This document shows positions 1 to 9,119 of a stretch of DNA of 64,000 bases, in pieces; the first letter of the stretch is position 1, and each line of letters begins with the position of its first letter. The stretch is from Neptunomonas qingdaonensis (lineage in GTDB: Bacteria; Pseudomonadota; Gammaproteobacteria; Pseudomonadales; Balneatricaceae). A program made the position numbers and the translations under genes. A model generated the notes under the pieces. That model made no database searches. It was not told where the DNA came from and saw nothing but the letters and a program-made list of their open reading frames with translations. The stretch spans positions 109,733 to 173,732 of the forward strand of contig NZ_FOOU01000008.1 of assembly GCF_900113275.1 (NCBI RefSeq), written 5' to 3'.

Positions 1-1
1 G

Positions 2-208
2 TTAAGTCTACGTGGTAAAGATGAAGAAAAAGCGCGTAAAGAAGCACAAAGTCGCTTTGACAGTGATCGGGGGGGCGATGCCAGCAACCCCTACGTACGC
101 AGAGTTTATCCTGAATGGCGCATGATTGAGCCGGGTGTTTTCGCTTATTCCGAACAGCTGTTTAGTGTAATGATGAACTATCTGGAAGTGGATAACGATG
201 ACCATTAA
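2..208 (+). CDS. recC: RecC, exodeoxyribonuclease V gamma subunit (C-terminal end only)
   Basis: The frame starting at base 2 is open into the window and ends with TAA at 206-208. It encodes the last 68 residues of a protein ending in LEVDNDDH and containing VRRVYPEW. The reading overlaps the recB start by 11 bp, the tight coupling expected in a recC-recB-recD order. RecC is the non-catalytic subunit of RecBCD that recognises Chi and splits the strands. The call rests mainly on position, because too little of the protein is visible to score domains. Confidence 0.8.
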   Translation, partial: LSLRGKDEEKARKEAQSRFDSDRGGDASNPYVRRVYPEWRMIEPGVFAYSEQLFSVMMNYLEVDNDDH

Positions 209-3200
209 GCTGCTTGATCCACTGACGCTGCCGATTCATGGCCAGTGCTTGATTGAAGCCAGTGCCGGTACCGGTAAAACTTACACACTGGCGGCCTTGT
301 ATCTACGTTTATTGCTGGGTTTAGGTAACAGCCCTGAGCATGGCTCTAAAAACAGCCCTGAGAATGCAAGCAATCTGATGCCGCTGGGTGTTGAGCAGAT
401 TCTGGTGGTGACCTTTACCGAAGCGGCTACGCAGGAGTTGCGAGATAGGATTCGGCAACGAATCCGGGAAGCGCGAAAAGCCTTTCTGGCGGGGGAAAGT
501 GATGATCCATTACTGGCTCGCTTGCTTGAACACACATCAGCTCATCAGGATAAAGCTCGCTTGCTTGAACTGGCGGCAGCTGAAATGGATCAGGCGGCGA
601 TCTTTACTATCCATGGTTTTTGTCAACGTATGCTCAAGCAGCATGCGTTTGAAAGTGGTGCGCTATTTAACCAGGAACTGACTACGGATGATGCTCCACT
701 GATTCGTCAGGCTCTATTGGATTATTGGCGTGATGCATTTTACCAGGCACCCTATGAGTTGGCGGGTGAAATGTTACAGCAGTTCAGAACCCCTGATCTG
801 TTATTGCCGGCAATCCGTAGTTTTTTAAGTATCCACGAGCTGATCCAGGAACCGGATTATAGCCAGTTTGATTTGCAGCAGGGCTGGCGGGCGGAAAAAG
901 AAGCATTACAGCAATTTAAACCGCTGTGGCTGGCTTCGGTTGGAGATCTGGCTCCATTAATTGAGGCCTCCGGGATTAATAAGCGCCGTTACAGTAAACG
1001 TAATTTGCCCGGCTGGTTGGAGGCGGTAACGCTTTATGCCCGAGGTGATACGGCTCAGGTTCCCTGGGATAAACTGAATTATTTTCGACAGTCCGTTATC
1101 GAAGCAGATTGCCCCAAAGGCTCGCCACCGTGTCATCCGGTTTTTAGCCAGATTGACCAGATTTTTGAGCGACGTGTCCCGATTAAAGAGGTCATCATTT
1201 CGCAGGCGTTAGGCGAGGTGAAAAAGCGCTTACAGGCAGAAAAAGCGCGTCATCAGTTACTGGCTTTTGATGATCTGTTATCTCAATTGGCGTTTGCTTT
1301 GCAAAGAGAGGGCGGTGAGCGGCTAGCGGCGGCGATTCGTAAACAATATCCGGTTGCGATGATTGATGAGTTTCAGGATACCGACCCGTTACAGTATGCG
1401 ATTTTTAATCAGATCTATCCGGCGGCTCCGTCTGCTTTGTTGATGATTGGTGATCCGAAGCAGTCTATCTATGCTTTTCGTGGCGCGGATATTTTTACTT
1501 ATATGCAAGCGCGTAAACAGGTATCAGCTCACTACACTCTGGATACCAATTGGCGTTCATCAACAGCCATGGTCAGCGCTGCTAATGCGCTTTTCGGTTA
1601 TATTCCTTCTGCTTTTATTTATGATCAGGATATTCCGTTTTATCCGGCCAAAGCATCGGCTAAGGCCGACAAAACAGCGTTCAATTGCCAGGGTAAGATT
1701 CAACCAGCGCTCAACTTCTGGATGGCCGGAGAATCACTGAGCGTCAGCGATTATCTGCAGCGTTATGCCGCTGGATGCGCCCGGCATATCGATTCGCTGT
1801 TAAATTCCGGAGAGTATTATATTGGCGAGCGCCGCATCCTGCCCGCTGATATCGCCATACTGGTACGTGACCGTAAAGAAGCTAAGGAGGTTCAGCAGTC
1901 GTTACGTGGCCAACGGATTGATTCGGTGTTTCTTTCCAGCCGCGAGAGTGTTTTTACCACCCTTGAGGCGCGTGAGCTACTTTATATTCTGCAGGCGATT
2001 GCGGAACCGACCGATGAGCGCCTGATGCGAACAGCCTTGGCAACCGGGGTGTTTCATCTGGATATGTCTGAGCTGGATACACTCTGCCAAAGTGAGCTGG
2101 AATGGGAAGCTCTGGTGGTTGAGTTTCAGCAGTATCGCGAACATTGGCAGCGTTTAGGCGTGTTACCTATGTTACATAATTTACTGGCGACGCGTGGCTT
2201 GTCAGGACGGATTCTGGCCAGCGAAGATGGCGAGCGCCGTCTCACTGACTTGTTACACCTGGGTGAGTTATTACAACAAGCCAGCCAGGAAGTGGAAGGG
2301 TTGATGGGGGCATTGCGTTGGTTAGCCGAACATCTGGCCAGCCCTAATCAGAATGCCGATGAGCAACAGCTCCACTTAGAAAGTGATCGTTCCCGTGTGA
2401 CTATTATTACTATCCACAAATCCAAGGGGCTGGAGTATGAGATAGTCTATTTACCGTTTATCTGTCGTTACCGGGATAGTAGCTCTTCATTTTTTCATGA
2501 TGACGAAGGCCGCTCAGTACTCAGTTTAGCGCCGGATGATGAGATTAAAGCGCGGGTAGAAAAAGAGCGTTTAGCGGAAGACCTTCGCCTGCTTTATGTG
2601 GCCGTAACCCGTGCAGTGCATGCCTGTTATCTGGGCGTGTGTGATGTTCGATACCGTAACAGTAAGCAGGGGAAAACGGCCAGTAGTGCATTGGGCTATC
2701 TATTGATGAGGCAGGAGCCTGATCTTGTTGAAGCGGTGAATAATTTTGCTGCCGTGTATGCCGCGTTACATGTTCAGCTGGTGCCTGAAACTGCGCAGGA
2801 TCACAGCACTGCTGATCTCTTTACTGACCTTGTTTGCGGATCTGAGACTGAAGCTGAAACAGGATCCGTGCCTTGTGAACCACATGTCAAAATATTTTCC
2901 GGGGTTATTCAGCGGGATTGGCGTGTAACCAGCTACTCAGCCTTAAGTCGTTTTCATACGCGCGAAGCGATCACTGAAGTTATTCTGGATCTTGAAGTGT
3001 TGGCAGAGCAGGACTCAACAGAGGATAACATGGAGGGTGTTTTTAATATCTTTACCTTCCATCGGGGGGCGACGGCCGGTACATTTTTGCATACGCTTTT
3101 TGAAGAGATCGATTTTGCGACGGTCACGCCGCTACAGCTGGATGAGGTGCTGGAGAAACATCTGTTGCTGAGTGGTTTTGAACCTGAGTGGCAGCCGGTG

Positions 3201-3761
3201 TTAGCTGAGTTTGTACAGCAAACCTTGCAGGTTTTACTGCCACAGGCAGGTTGTCGCTTAATGGATATCAGTGATCAGAACCGCTTGGTAGAGATGGAGT
3301 TTGTGTTGCCCTTTGCCTCGATAGAAGCATCCCATCTCAATCAGCTATTACGTCAGCACGACCCGTTAGCTCAGCGCGCAGGGGAGCTGCAGTTTGATCA
3401 AATTCAAGGGATGCTGAAAGGTTATATCGATCTGACGATGCGTTATGAAGGCCGCTATTATGTGGTGGATTATAAGTCCAATCATTTGGGGTACACCCCG
3501 CAGGATTATAGTCAGGAGGCGATGGAGCAAGCCATGATAGAGCACCGCTACGATCTGCAGTATGTGTTGTATACATTAGCCTTGCATCGTTTATTGAAAA
3601 ACCGTTTGCCGGACTATCACTACGAAACGCATGTAGGCGGTGTCTATTATCTGTTTATACGCGGCATGCATAAAGATCAGGGGCAGCAGGGGATTTTCTA
3701 TACCAAGCCTGATTTTGCGTTGATCGATGCCTTGGATACGTTATTCCAGGAGGGGATATGA
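198..3761 (+). CDS. recB: RecB, exodeoxyribonuclease V beta subunit (helicase-nuclease)
   Basis: This is the 3'-5' UvrD/Rep-type helicase and nuclease subunit of RecBCD, which resects double-strand ends and loads RecA. At 1187 aa it is close to the E. coli length (1180). Walker A ASAGTGKT lies at residues 21-28, motif Ia VVTFTEAAT near 70, DEFQDTD near 390, GDPKQSIYAFRG near 418 and TIHKSKGLEYE near 736. The RecB-family nuclease core GYIDL...VVDYKSN lies near 1075-1094 with its Asp and Lys present, so both activities look intact. The start overlaps recC, and the stop overlaps recD in an ATGA. Odd: residues 44-59, between Walker A and motif Ia, are an imperfect 8-residue tandem repeat (24 bp, bases 327-374). 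Confidence 0.97.
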   Translation: MTIKLLDPLTLPIHGQCLIEASAGTGKTYTLAALYLRLLLGLGNSPEHGSKNSPENASNLMPLGVEQILVVTFTEAATQELRDRIRQRIREARKAFLAGESDDPLLARLLEHTSAHQDKARLLELAAAEMDQAAIFTIHGFCQRMLKQHAFESGALFNQELTTDDAPLIRQALLDYWRDAFYQAPYELAGEMLQQFRTPDLLLPAIRSFLSIHELIQEPDYSQFDLQQGWRAEKEALQQFKPLWLASVGDLAPLIEASGINKRRYSKRNLPGWLEAVTLYARGDTAQVPWDKLNYFRQSVIEADCPKGSPPCHPVFSQIDQIFERRVPIKEVIISQALGEVKKRLQAEKARHQLLAFDDLLSQLAFALQREGGERLAAAIRKQYPVAMIDEFQDTDPLQYAIFNQIYPAAPSALLMIGDPKQSIYAFRGADIFTYMQARKQVSAHYTLDTNWRSSTAMVSAANALFGYIPSAFIYDQDIPFYPAKASAKADKTAFNCQGKIQPALNFWMAGESLSVSDYLQRYAAGCARHIDSLLNSGEYYIGERRILPADIAILVRDRKEAKEVQQSLRGQRIDSVFLSSRESVFTTLEARELLYILQAIAEPTDERLMRTALATGVFHLDMSELDTLCQSELEWEALVVEFQQYREHWQRLGVLPMLHNLLATRGLSGRILASEDGERRLTDLLHLGELLQQASQEVEGLMGALRWLAEHLASPNQNADEQQLHLESDRSRVTIITIHKSKGLEYEIVYLPFICRYRDSSSSFFHDDEGRSVLSLAPDDEIKARVEKERLAEDLRLLYVAVTRAVHACYLGVCDVRYRNSKQGKTASSALGYLLMRQEPDLVEAVNNFAAVYAALHVQLVPETAQDHSTADLFTDLVCGSETEAETGSVPCEPHVKIFSGVIQRDWRVTSYSALSRFHTREAITEVILDLEVLAEQDSTEDNMEGVFNIFTFHRGATAGTFLHTLFEEIDFATVTPLQLDEVLEKHLLLSGFEPEWQPVLAEFVQQTLQVLLPQAGCRLMDISDQNRLVEMEFVLPFASIEASHLNQLLRQHDPLAQRAGELQFDQIQGMLKGYIDLTMRYEGRYYVVDYKSNHLGYTPQDYSQEAMEQAMIEHRYDLQYVLYTLALHRLLKNRLPDYHYETHVGGVYYLFIRGMHKDQGQQGIFYTKPDFALIDALDTLFQEGI
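327..374 (+). repeat. In-frame 24-bp tandem repeat inside recB
   Basis: Two imperfect copies (327-350 and 351-374) both begin AACAGCCCTGAG. They encode NSPEHGSK and NSPENASN and lengthen a surface loop upstream of helicase motif Ia. The unit is a multiple of three, so the frame is kept. Similar in-frame repeats occur in recD and ydbH. Confidence 0.75.
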
Positions 3762-5674
3762 AACTATTGGAGGAGCTTCATACGCAAGGTTGTTTGCGGC
3801 CGCTGGATTTGCACTTTGCAAACTGGTTGACAACGCAACAACCGAACATGCCTGATTTTCTGGTATTGCTGGCGGCGCTGACCAGCCAGCAGCTTGGCGA
3901 AGGGCATGTCTGTATCGATCTGCAACAGCTTGACCTGCTGTGGGCTGATTGGCCAACGTCATTGCGTGAAGAGGCGGGGCGCCTCAGAAGAAAGCAATCT
4001 GTAGCTCAGTTAGTCGACCATCTCATCCTTGGAGACGGGCAGGCAGCGGCTCTTGATAAAGGATCGGTTGTGGCTCTTGATGAAGCGCCAGTTGCGGCTG
4101 TTGATAAAAGAGGGGTTGTGACACCACTGATATTGGATAAAGGGCGCTTGTATCTTTATCGGTATTGGCAATATGAGTGTCAGGTCGCGGTTGATTTGTT
4201 GGCGCGCGCCACTCCCGCTGATTTTTCATTGCCATTGCTTAAAGAAAAACTGAATGTGCTTTTTCCTACAAGGGCATTTCCTTCAAGTGCGACAGAACCG
4301 GATGGTCAACGCATTGCAGCGGCGACGGCTGTTATGCAGTCTTTAGCTATTATCAGTGGAGGGCCCGGGACCGGCAAAACAACGACGATAACGCGAATGC
4401 TCGCGATCTACCTGCAGATGCAGCATCATCAGTATCCGGCTAAACATCCAGTCATACGCTTGGCAGCCCCTACGGGTAAAGCGGCAGCACGTTTATCCGA
4501 ATCAATCAGTGCGGCGCGTGATTCATTAGATGTCAGTGACGAAATTAAAGAGCAGATACCTGATGAAGGTACCACACTGCATCGTCTCTTAGGTGCCCGC
4601 CCGGGCCAGTCAGGCTTCAAATATAATGCGGATAATCCGCTACATCTTGATTTGCTGGTGGTCGATGAAGCATCGATGATTGATTTACCTCTGATGGCTA
4701 GCTTGTTGTCGGCATTGCCGCCACAGGCCCGATTAATTCTCGTGGGTGATAAAGAGCAGTTGGCCTCTGTTGAAGCGGGTAGCGTCATGGGAGACCTTTG
4801 TGCATTACCCAAGCAGGCCAGGCGTAGTGAGAAAATGACTGCATTCTTGCAAGAAACATGTGGCCTGGTTGAACCGTTAGCCTTTAATTCCCTGCCGTTT
4901 GCTGACTCTGTCGCTTTTCTCACGCATAGCTATCGGTTTTCAAGGGACAGCGGTATTGGTGCCTTGGCGCGCGCTGTTAATAACGGCAGTGCCGAGCAAG
5001 TAAAAACAGTATTGCAGTCGGGCTATAGTGACGTGCAGCAGTTGGCCGTGAATGCTTCAGATAATACTCAATTGATTCAGCATATGTTAGTTAAGTATAG
5101 AAGCTATCTGGATACGGTGAGTATGCATGCTCCTCCTGCGGATATTTTAAAACAGTTCTCGGACTTTCGTGTTTTATGTGGGTTACGCAAAGGAATTTTT
5201 GGTGTGGAAGCGCTTAATGAAGCCTTTGAAAAGGAGGCCGAAAGCCGCCATTTGATAAAAATGAATGGCCGTTGGTATCCCGGCAGGCCTGTTATGATTA
5301 CGCGCAATGATCGTTCTTTACGCCTGTATAACGGTGATGTGGGAATCGCATTGATAGATGCACAAACACAGCAGTTGAAAGTATGGTTTGATCAGGGAGG
5401 AGAGTTGGTTTCATACTCCACTAGCCGTTTACCACAGCATGAAACAGTATTTGCGATGACCGTGCATAAAAGTCAGGGATCGGAGTTTAACGAGGTGACA
5501 TTGGTGTTGGCGGAGGATGCTAAGGTGATTAGCCGGGAGTTAGTCTATACCGGAATAACCCGTGCTAAAAAACACTGCTCGCTTTATGGATCATTTAAAA
5601 CAATCGTAGCGTCAATTGATAAAGCAACGATCAGAATGAGTGGATTGGCAGAAAGAATCTGGGGTAGAGGATAA
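3758..5674 (+). CDS. recD: RecD, exodeoxyribonuclease V alpha subunit (5'-3' helicase)
   Basis: This is the fast 5'-3' SF1B helicase subunit of RecBCD. The protein is 638 aa (E. coli 608). Walker A GGPGTGKT is at 201-208, followed by VVDEASMID, LVGDKEQLASVEAG, TVHKSQGSEF and the C-terminal YTGITRAKKH motif, so the ATPase is complete. The ATG overlaps the recB stop (ATGA, 3758-3761), implying translational coupling. Part of the extra length over E. coli is a linker at residues 98-121 made of three 8-residue repeats just before the helicase core. Confidence 0.97.
   Translation: MKLLEELHTQGCLRPLDLHFANWLTTQQPNMPDFLVLLAALTSQQLGEGHVCIDLQQLDLLWADWPTSLREEAGRLRRKQSVAQLVDHLILGDGQAAALDKGSVVALDEAPVAAVDKRGVVTPLILDKGRLYLYRYWQYECQVAVDLLARATPADFSLPLLKEKLNVLFPTRAFPSSATEPDGQRIAAATAVMQSLAIISGGPGTGKTTTITRMLAIYLQMQHHQYPAKHPVIRLAAPTGKAAARLSESISAARDSLDVSDEIKEQIPDEGTTLHRLLGARPGQSGFKYNADNPLHLDLLVVDEASMIDLPLMASLLSALPPQARLILVGDKEQLASVEAGSVMGDLCALPKQARRSEKMTAFLQETCGLVEPLAFNSLPFADSVAFLTHSYRFSRDSGIGALARAVNNGSAEQVKTVLQSGYSDVQQLAVNASDNTQLIQHMLVKYRSYLDTVSMHAPPADILKQFSDFRVLCGLRKGIFGVEALNEAFEKEAESRHLIKMNGRWYPGRPVMITRNDRSLRLYNGDVGIALIDAQTQQLKVWFDQGGELVSYSTSRLPQHETVFAMTVHKSQGSEFNEVTLVLAEDAKVISRELVYTGITRAKKHCSLYGSFKTIVASIDKATIRMSGLAERIWGRG
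4049..4120 (+). repeat. In-frame 24-bp tandem repeat (x3) inside recD
   Basis: Three contiguous 24-bp units (4049-4072, 4073-4096, 4097-4120) encode ALDKGSVV, ALDEAPVA and AVDKRGVV. They sit in the linker between the N-terminal domain and the Walker A motif of RecD. Copies differ at several bases, so the array is not fresh. Confidence 0.85.
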
Positions 5675-5758
5675 AAACGAGCATATCCGCAAATTCTGTC
5701 TACCTATTGTTTATAGCTGTTTTTGATTCTACCTGCTCTGATTCTACCTAAATGTCAC

Positions 5759-5899
5759 TTAGCGGCGGCGGTTTTTAAAACGCTGCTCATCAGTTTTTAT
5801 GCGAATAGGCCGCATCTCTTTTTTCTGGCTGACAGAAAGTAGTTGTTTACCGATAAACACGGCAAGTACTGCGATTATAAGAGTCATCAAAATTGTCAT
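5759..5899 (-). CDS. Small single-span membrane protein, 46 aa, unknown function
   Basis: The reverse-strand ORF begins MTILMTLIIAVLAVFIGK, which is one hydrophobic helix. A charged tail follows, ending RFKNRRR, so the predicted topology is N-out with a basic cytoplasmic C-terminus. A good Shine-Dalgarno (GAGG, about 6 nt before the ATG) supports the start. It lies 45 bp downstream of the glutaredoxin gene on the same strand and could be cotranscribed with it. I do not recognise the family. Coding is inferred from the ribosome binding site and the membrane helix plus basic tail. Confidence 0.6.
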   Translation of the reverse strand: MTILMTLIIAVLAVFIGKQLLSVSQKKEMRPIRIKTDEQRFKNRRR

Positions 5900-5944
5900 A
5901 AACTACCTCGTGGACTTTTTTCATTCTTACCGTTACTTTAGCCC

Positions 5945-6187
5945 TTAAAGGCCCATGTCAGCAACCTTATTCGAAAATTCTGTGTATCCGCCTATATATT
6001 CCTTACCGATGAAAATCTGCGGCACGGTATGTACCGGTTTTCCAATCGTTTTTTCTAAGTCAGCCTGGCTGATGTTTTCTTTGTGGATATCTAAATAGGT
6101 GAAGTTGAGATCTTTTTGTTCACATATCTGCTTGGCTCTTTTACAAAAGCCACAACCCTCTTTGCCAAAAATAGTCACACGTTCCAT
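5945..6187 (-). CDS. Glutaredoxin (GrxC-like dithiol)
   Basis: This small glutathione-dependent thiol oxidoreductase is 80 aa. The active-site motif is CGFC (Cys12, Cys15) instead of the classical CPYC. The cis-proline TVPQIFIG and the GGYTE glutathione-binding loop near the C-terminus are present. The start has an AGGAGAG ribosome binding site. No signal peptide is visible, so it is cytoplasmic. The neighbours are recD (other strand) and the membrane miniprotein downstream. The class is clear; assignment to grxC itself is less sure because of the CGFC motif. Confidence 0.92.
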   Translation of the reverse strand: MERVTIFGKEGCGFCKRAKQICEQKDLNFTYLDIHKENISQADLEKTIGKPVHTVPQIFIGKEYIGGYTEFSNKVADMGL

Positions 6188-6248
6188 CTGCTCTCTCCTG
6201 TTGATAGAAATAAGACTTAATAAAACATTAAAAGTTGCAGTTTTCTAA

Positions 6249-6488
6249 TGGGTTATTGCTATTAAACAGATAAATGAAATTAATGAGCGAATTCAGAAAA
6301 GCGTATTTGAAATCAAGCATCTCGCAGAAAGCTTAGATCAAGGTATAGGTCTTTACTTAACGAGTAGATTAAACAAAGGTGTCTGTGAGCTGACAAACAA
6401 TATGAAAATTCGAATGAATATAACGAGTTATCAGCTAAGAACTAATAAAAAAAGACTGAGAAAATGGCAAACGTATACTACGAATTGA
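6249..6488 (+). pseudogene. Start-less open frame of about 75 codons, unknown
   Basis: A frame on the + strand is open from the TAA at 6246-6248 to the TGA at 6486-6488 and reads like a helical basic protein (pieces: INERIQKSVFEIKHLAESL, GLYLTSRLNKGV, RTNKKRLRKW). No ATG, GTG or TTG occurs before the ATG at 6402, which would give only 28 aa. It may use an ATT start near 6255 or 6261, have lost its start, or be chance. I do not recognise a family. Confidence 0.3.
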
Positions 6489-6534
6489 CCAGTACTTAAG
6501 GCCTTATTCTTCAAGACATTTGGAAAAGATTCCG

Positions 6535-6540
6535 TATAAT
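6535..6540 (+). promoter_or_regulatory. Possible -10 element upstream of mqo
   Basis: A perfect TATAAT stands about 200 bp before the mqo start. The matching -35 is poor (TTCAAG, 19 bp upstream). A long leader would follow, containing two hairpins that compete for the same bases (6653-6702). This is a weak call. Confidence 0.3.
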
Positions 6541-6652
6541 TTGCGCCAACATACCCCATATGGAAGTTTTTTTTACGTCCGTATGTTTGTAATTAGTACG
6601 AAAATCCTAGGGTAAAGCATCCTATTGACAGCGAAACCATAAGATTCGTTGC

Positions 6653-6702
6653 AGTGTGATTCAGAGTGATTTGCTCTTAATTTTTCACACTATCGGGTGT
6701 GA
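6653..6702 (+). promoter_or_regulatory. Alternative hairpins in the mqo leader
   Basis: TCACACT (6685-6691) can pair with AGTGTGA upstream (6653-6659, 25-nt loop). Its first six bases can instead pair with GTGTGA downstream (6697-6702, 6-nt loop). The two pairings exclude each other. The second lies about 40 nt before the chosen mqo start and contains the GTG (6699) that would give a longer protein. Confidence 0.35.
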
Positions 6703-6743
6703 TTTTCAGATCCCATATTTATATTAGAAATGGTGAGAGCAAA

Positions 6744-8228
6744 ATGATAGCAAAATCGGCAGATGTATTGTTAGTAGGTGCGGGTGCGATGAGTACCACC
6801 CTGGGGATGCTTTTGAAGCAGCTCGACCCTAACATCAATATTGTGATGGTAGAACGGTTAGGCCATGTTGCACACGAAAGTACAGATGGCTGGAATAATG
6901 CTGGAACAGGGCACGCAGCTTATTGTGAACTAAACTACACACCGAAACTACCTGACGGTAGCATTGATACCACTAAAGCTTTTGCCATTAACTCTGCTTT
7001 TGAGGTTAGCCTGCAGTTTTGGTCATATCTGGTTAAGCAGGGAGCTTTACCAAAGCCAGAAAACTTTATTCATGCAACGCCTCATCAAAGCTTTGTTTGG
7101 GGGGAGGCTAATGTTGAGTTTTTGCGTAAGCGTTATGCGGCCCTGAGTCAGTCGCCGCAATTCGCAGATATGGAATACAGCGAAGATCCTCATGTCTTGC
7201 GTGAATGGATGCCGCTGATTCTTGAAAACCGTGACCCTATGGAGCCTGTTGCGGGTACGCGGGTTCGTTATGGTGCTGATGTTGATTTTGGTGCGCTTGC
7301 GCGCAACATGACACACTATCTTCAAGCGCAGGATAATTTTGAGTTGTTGCTAAATCATACTGTTACAGATCTTGAGCAGGACGATGATGGTCAATGGCAG
7401 GTTGAGCTTGAAAACAGAAAAACGGGTGTGGAAAGAACCATAACATCGCGTTTTGTCTTTTTGGGGGCAGGCGGTGGTGCATTACCTTTACTGCAGATGT
7501 CAGGTATTCCTGAGGGCGATGGATACGGCGGCTTTCCGGTCAGTGGTCAATGGCTTGTATGTAAAAAGCAAGAAATCGTTGAAAAACATCTGGCCAAAGT
7601 TTATGGCTTAGCGCCTATTGGTGCGCCTCCAATGTCTGTGCCACATTTAGATACCCGTATCATCAGTGGTGAGAAAGCCTTGTTGTTTGGTCCGTTTGCT
7701 GGCTTTACCACTAAGTTTTTAAAACAGGGTTCCATATTGGATCTGCCTAAAAGCTTACGAGCGAATAACCTTAAATCTATGTTGTCTGTGGGTAAAAACA
7801 ATATGGATCTGACGCGTTATTTGATCAGTGAGGCGATGCAGTCCCATGAAGAGCGTGTCGCTTCTCTGCGTAACTTCTACCCTGACGCTAAAGATGAAGA
7901 CTGGGAGCTGGCCAATGCGGGACAACGCGTGCAGATCATCAAAAAAGATGAGGCCTCAGGCGGTAAGTTAGAGTTTGGAACAGAAGTTATCTCGTCGGCT
8001 GATCATACATTGGCCGCATTACTGGGCGCTTCACCGGGTGCATCAACGGCCGTTAATACGATGATCAACATCGTTGAACGCTGCTTTCCAGAACGCCTGG
8101 CAACACAAGAGTGGCAGCAGAAATTGAAGGAGATGGTTCCTTCGTACGGTGAATCATTGAAGGATAATGATGAATTAATGAAGCGTGTCCGTCAATATAC
8201 CCTATCTACACTGGAACTTGATCAGTAG
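6744..8228 (+). CDS. mqo: Malate:quinone oxidoreductase
   Basis: This FAD-dependent peripheral membrane enzyme oxidises malate to oxaloacetate and passes electrons to quinone, linking the TCA cycle to respiration. From the ATG at 6744 it is 494 aa, the normal length. The N-terminal FAD-binding segment is VLLVGAGAMSTTLG, and family motifs WNNAGTGHAAYCELNYTP and YGADVDFGAL are present. The ATG is preferred over the in-frame GTG at 6699 because GGTGAG precedes it and the longer N-terminus is not family-like. It is monocistronic and followed by a strong terminator. Confidence 0.95.
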   Translation: MIAKSADVLLVGAGAMSTTLGMLLKQLDPNINIVMVERLGHVAHESTDGWNNAGTGHAAYCELNYTPKLPDGSIDTTKAFAINSAFEVSLQFWSYLVKQGALPKPENFIHATPHQSFVWGEANVEFLRKRYAALSQSPQFADMEYSEDPHVLREWMPLILENRDPMEPVAGTRVRYGADVDFGALARNMTHYLQAQDNFELLLNHTVTDLEQDDDGQWQVELENRKTGVERTITSRFVFLGAGGGALPLLQMSGIPEGDGYGGFPVSGQWLVCKKQEIVEKHLAKVYGLAPIGAPPMSVPHLDTRIISGEKALLFGPFAGFTTKFLKQGSILDLPKSLRANNLKSMLSVGKNNMDLTRYLISEAMQSHEERVASLRNFYPDAKDEDWELANAGQRVQIIKKDEASGGKLEFGTEVISSADHTLAALLGASPGASTAVNTMINIVERCFPERLATQEWQQKLKEMVPSYGESLKDNDELMKRVRQYTLSTLELDQ

Positions 8229-8278
8229 TGTCTGATAGTTGAGTGGCTCCCTTATTTAGGACGGGTCATAGGTAAATA

Positions 8279-8308
8279 AAAAGCCGACTTGAATGTCGGC
8301 TTTTTTAT
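8279..8308. terminator. Rho-independent terminator, mqo / SH3 protein
   Basis: AAGCCGAC-ttgaat-GTCGGCTTTTTT forms an 8-bp stem with a U tract on the + strand and A residues on the other side. It lies between convergent genes and can serve both. Confidence 0.9.
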
Positions 8309-8355
8309 AGGTGCAGTTTGATACCCGGCAATTTTCATGATGGGAATGAAATGAG

Positions 8356-8928
8356 TTACATCCAGTCATCTCTGCGTTTTTTCTTTTTAGGTAAGTAGGG
8401 TACAAGCAGACCTAATAAAACGCCCCCCAGAGCAACCAGACCACCGTAAGTAAACCAGCGCATCAGATTGCTTTCATCCATGTTGTCTATTTGGCGGTTA
8501 AGGTCTGTAATTTCTGTATTTAATTTAGAGAGTTGGTCAGAATAAGTGCCATTTTCAGCTTTAAAGGTGTCAAGCTCGCCCCGCAGGCTTTGAATCTCTG
8601 TTGATTGCTGTTTGACCAGTACCTCACTTGTTTCCAGTGCGGATTCAAGCTTCGGCACGCGGATTTGAATACTGTCACCGTTTTCCACATTGTTGGCATC
8701 AACCCAGCCGGTTTTTCCTGTAGAGGTGCGGACCTGGATAAATTTACCATCACCACTTTTTCTTAGGATGTCGATCGATGATCCACTACGAACACGTCCG
8801 GTAATTTTATATTGATTACTCGGGCCGCCATGGACAAAAACATAAACGTCATCGGCAATATGGCCTTTTTCGGCCAAAGCAGGGATTGAAGCTGAGATGA
8901 ATACAGCTGCAAGTATATATTTCTTCAT
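8356..8928 (-). CDS. SH3-domain membrane-anchored protein (YgiM/TIGR04211 type)
   Basis: The 190-aa envelope protein has a signal peptide (MKKYILAAVF...PALA) and a bacterial SH3 domain at about 25-85 with GWVDANNV at its end. A coiled coil follows at about 90-150, then one transmembrane helix (GGLVALGGVLLGLLVPYL) and a basic tail KKKKRRDDWM. This order is typical of the TIGR04211 SH3 and anchor proteins such as E. coli YgiM. The role is unknown; periplasmic peptidoglycan or protein binding with inner-membrane anchoring is inferred. It is transcribed alone, convergent with mqo. Confidence 0.88.
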   Translation of the reverse strand: MKKYILAAVFISASIPALAEKGHIADDVYVFVHGGPSNQYKITGRVRSGSSIDILRKSGDGKFIQVRTSTGKTGWVDANNVENGDSIQIRVPKLESALETSEVLVKQQSTEIQSLRGELDTFKAENGTYSDQLSKLNTEITDLNRQIDNMDESNLMRWFTYGGLVALGGVLLGLLVPYLPKKKKRRDDWM

Positions 8929-9119
8929 TGTTCAGAGAGCCTTTGTCTCGGATTAATGTATTGGATGGATACCTCTGAGAGAACACCTATTGTAAATGAT
9001 TTACTCTGCAATAGGATCGAAAAGATGAGCTAAAGTTCCTTTAGAGATAGGATTTATAGCACGACAAAGGGATAATGCCGCTTAGTTTGTATCAGACCAA
9101 TTAGACAATGGAGTTATCG

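Noticed and set aside
6699..6743. Longer mqo N-terminus from GTG 6699
   Set aside because: The GTG lies inside a hairpin and the extra 15 residues are not family-like; ATG 6744 has a better ribosome binding site.
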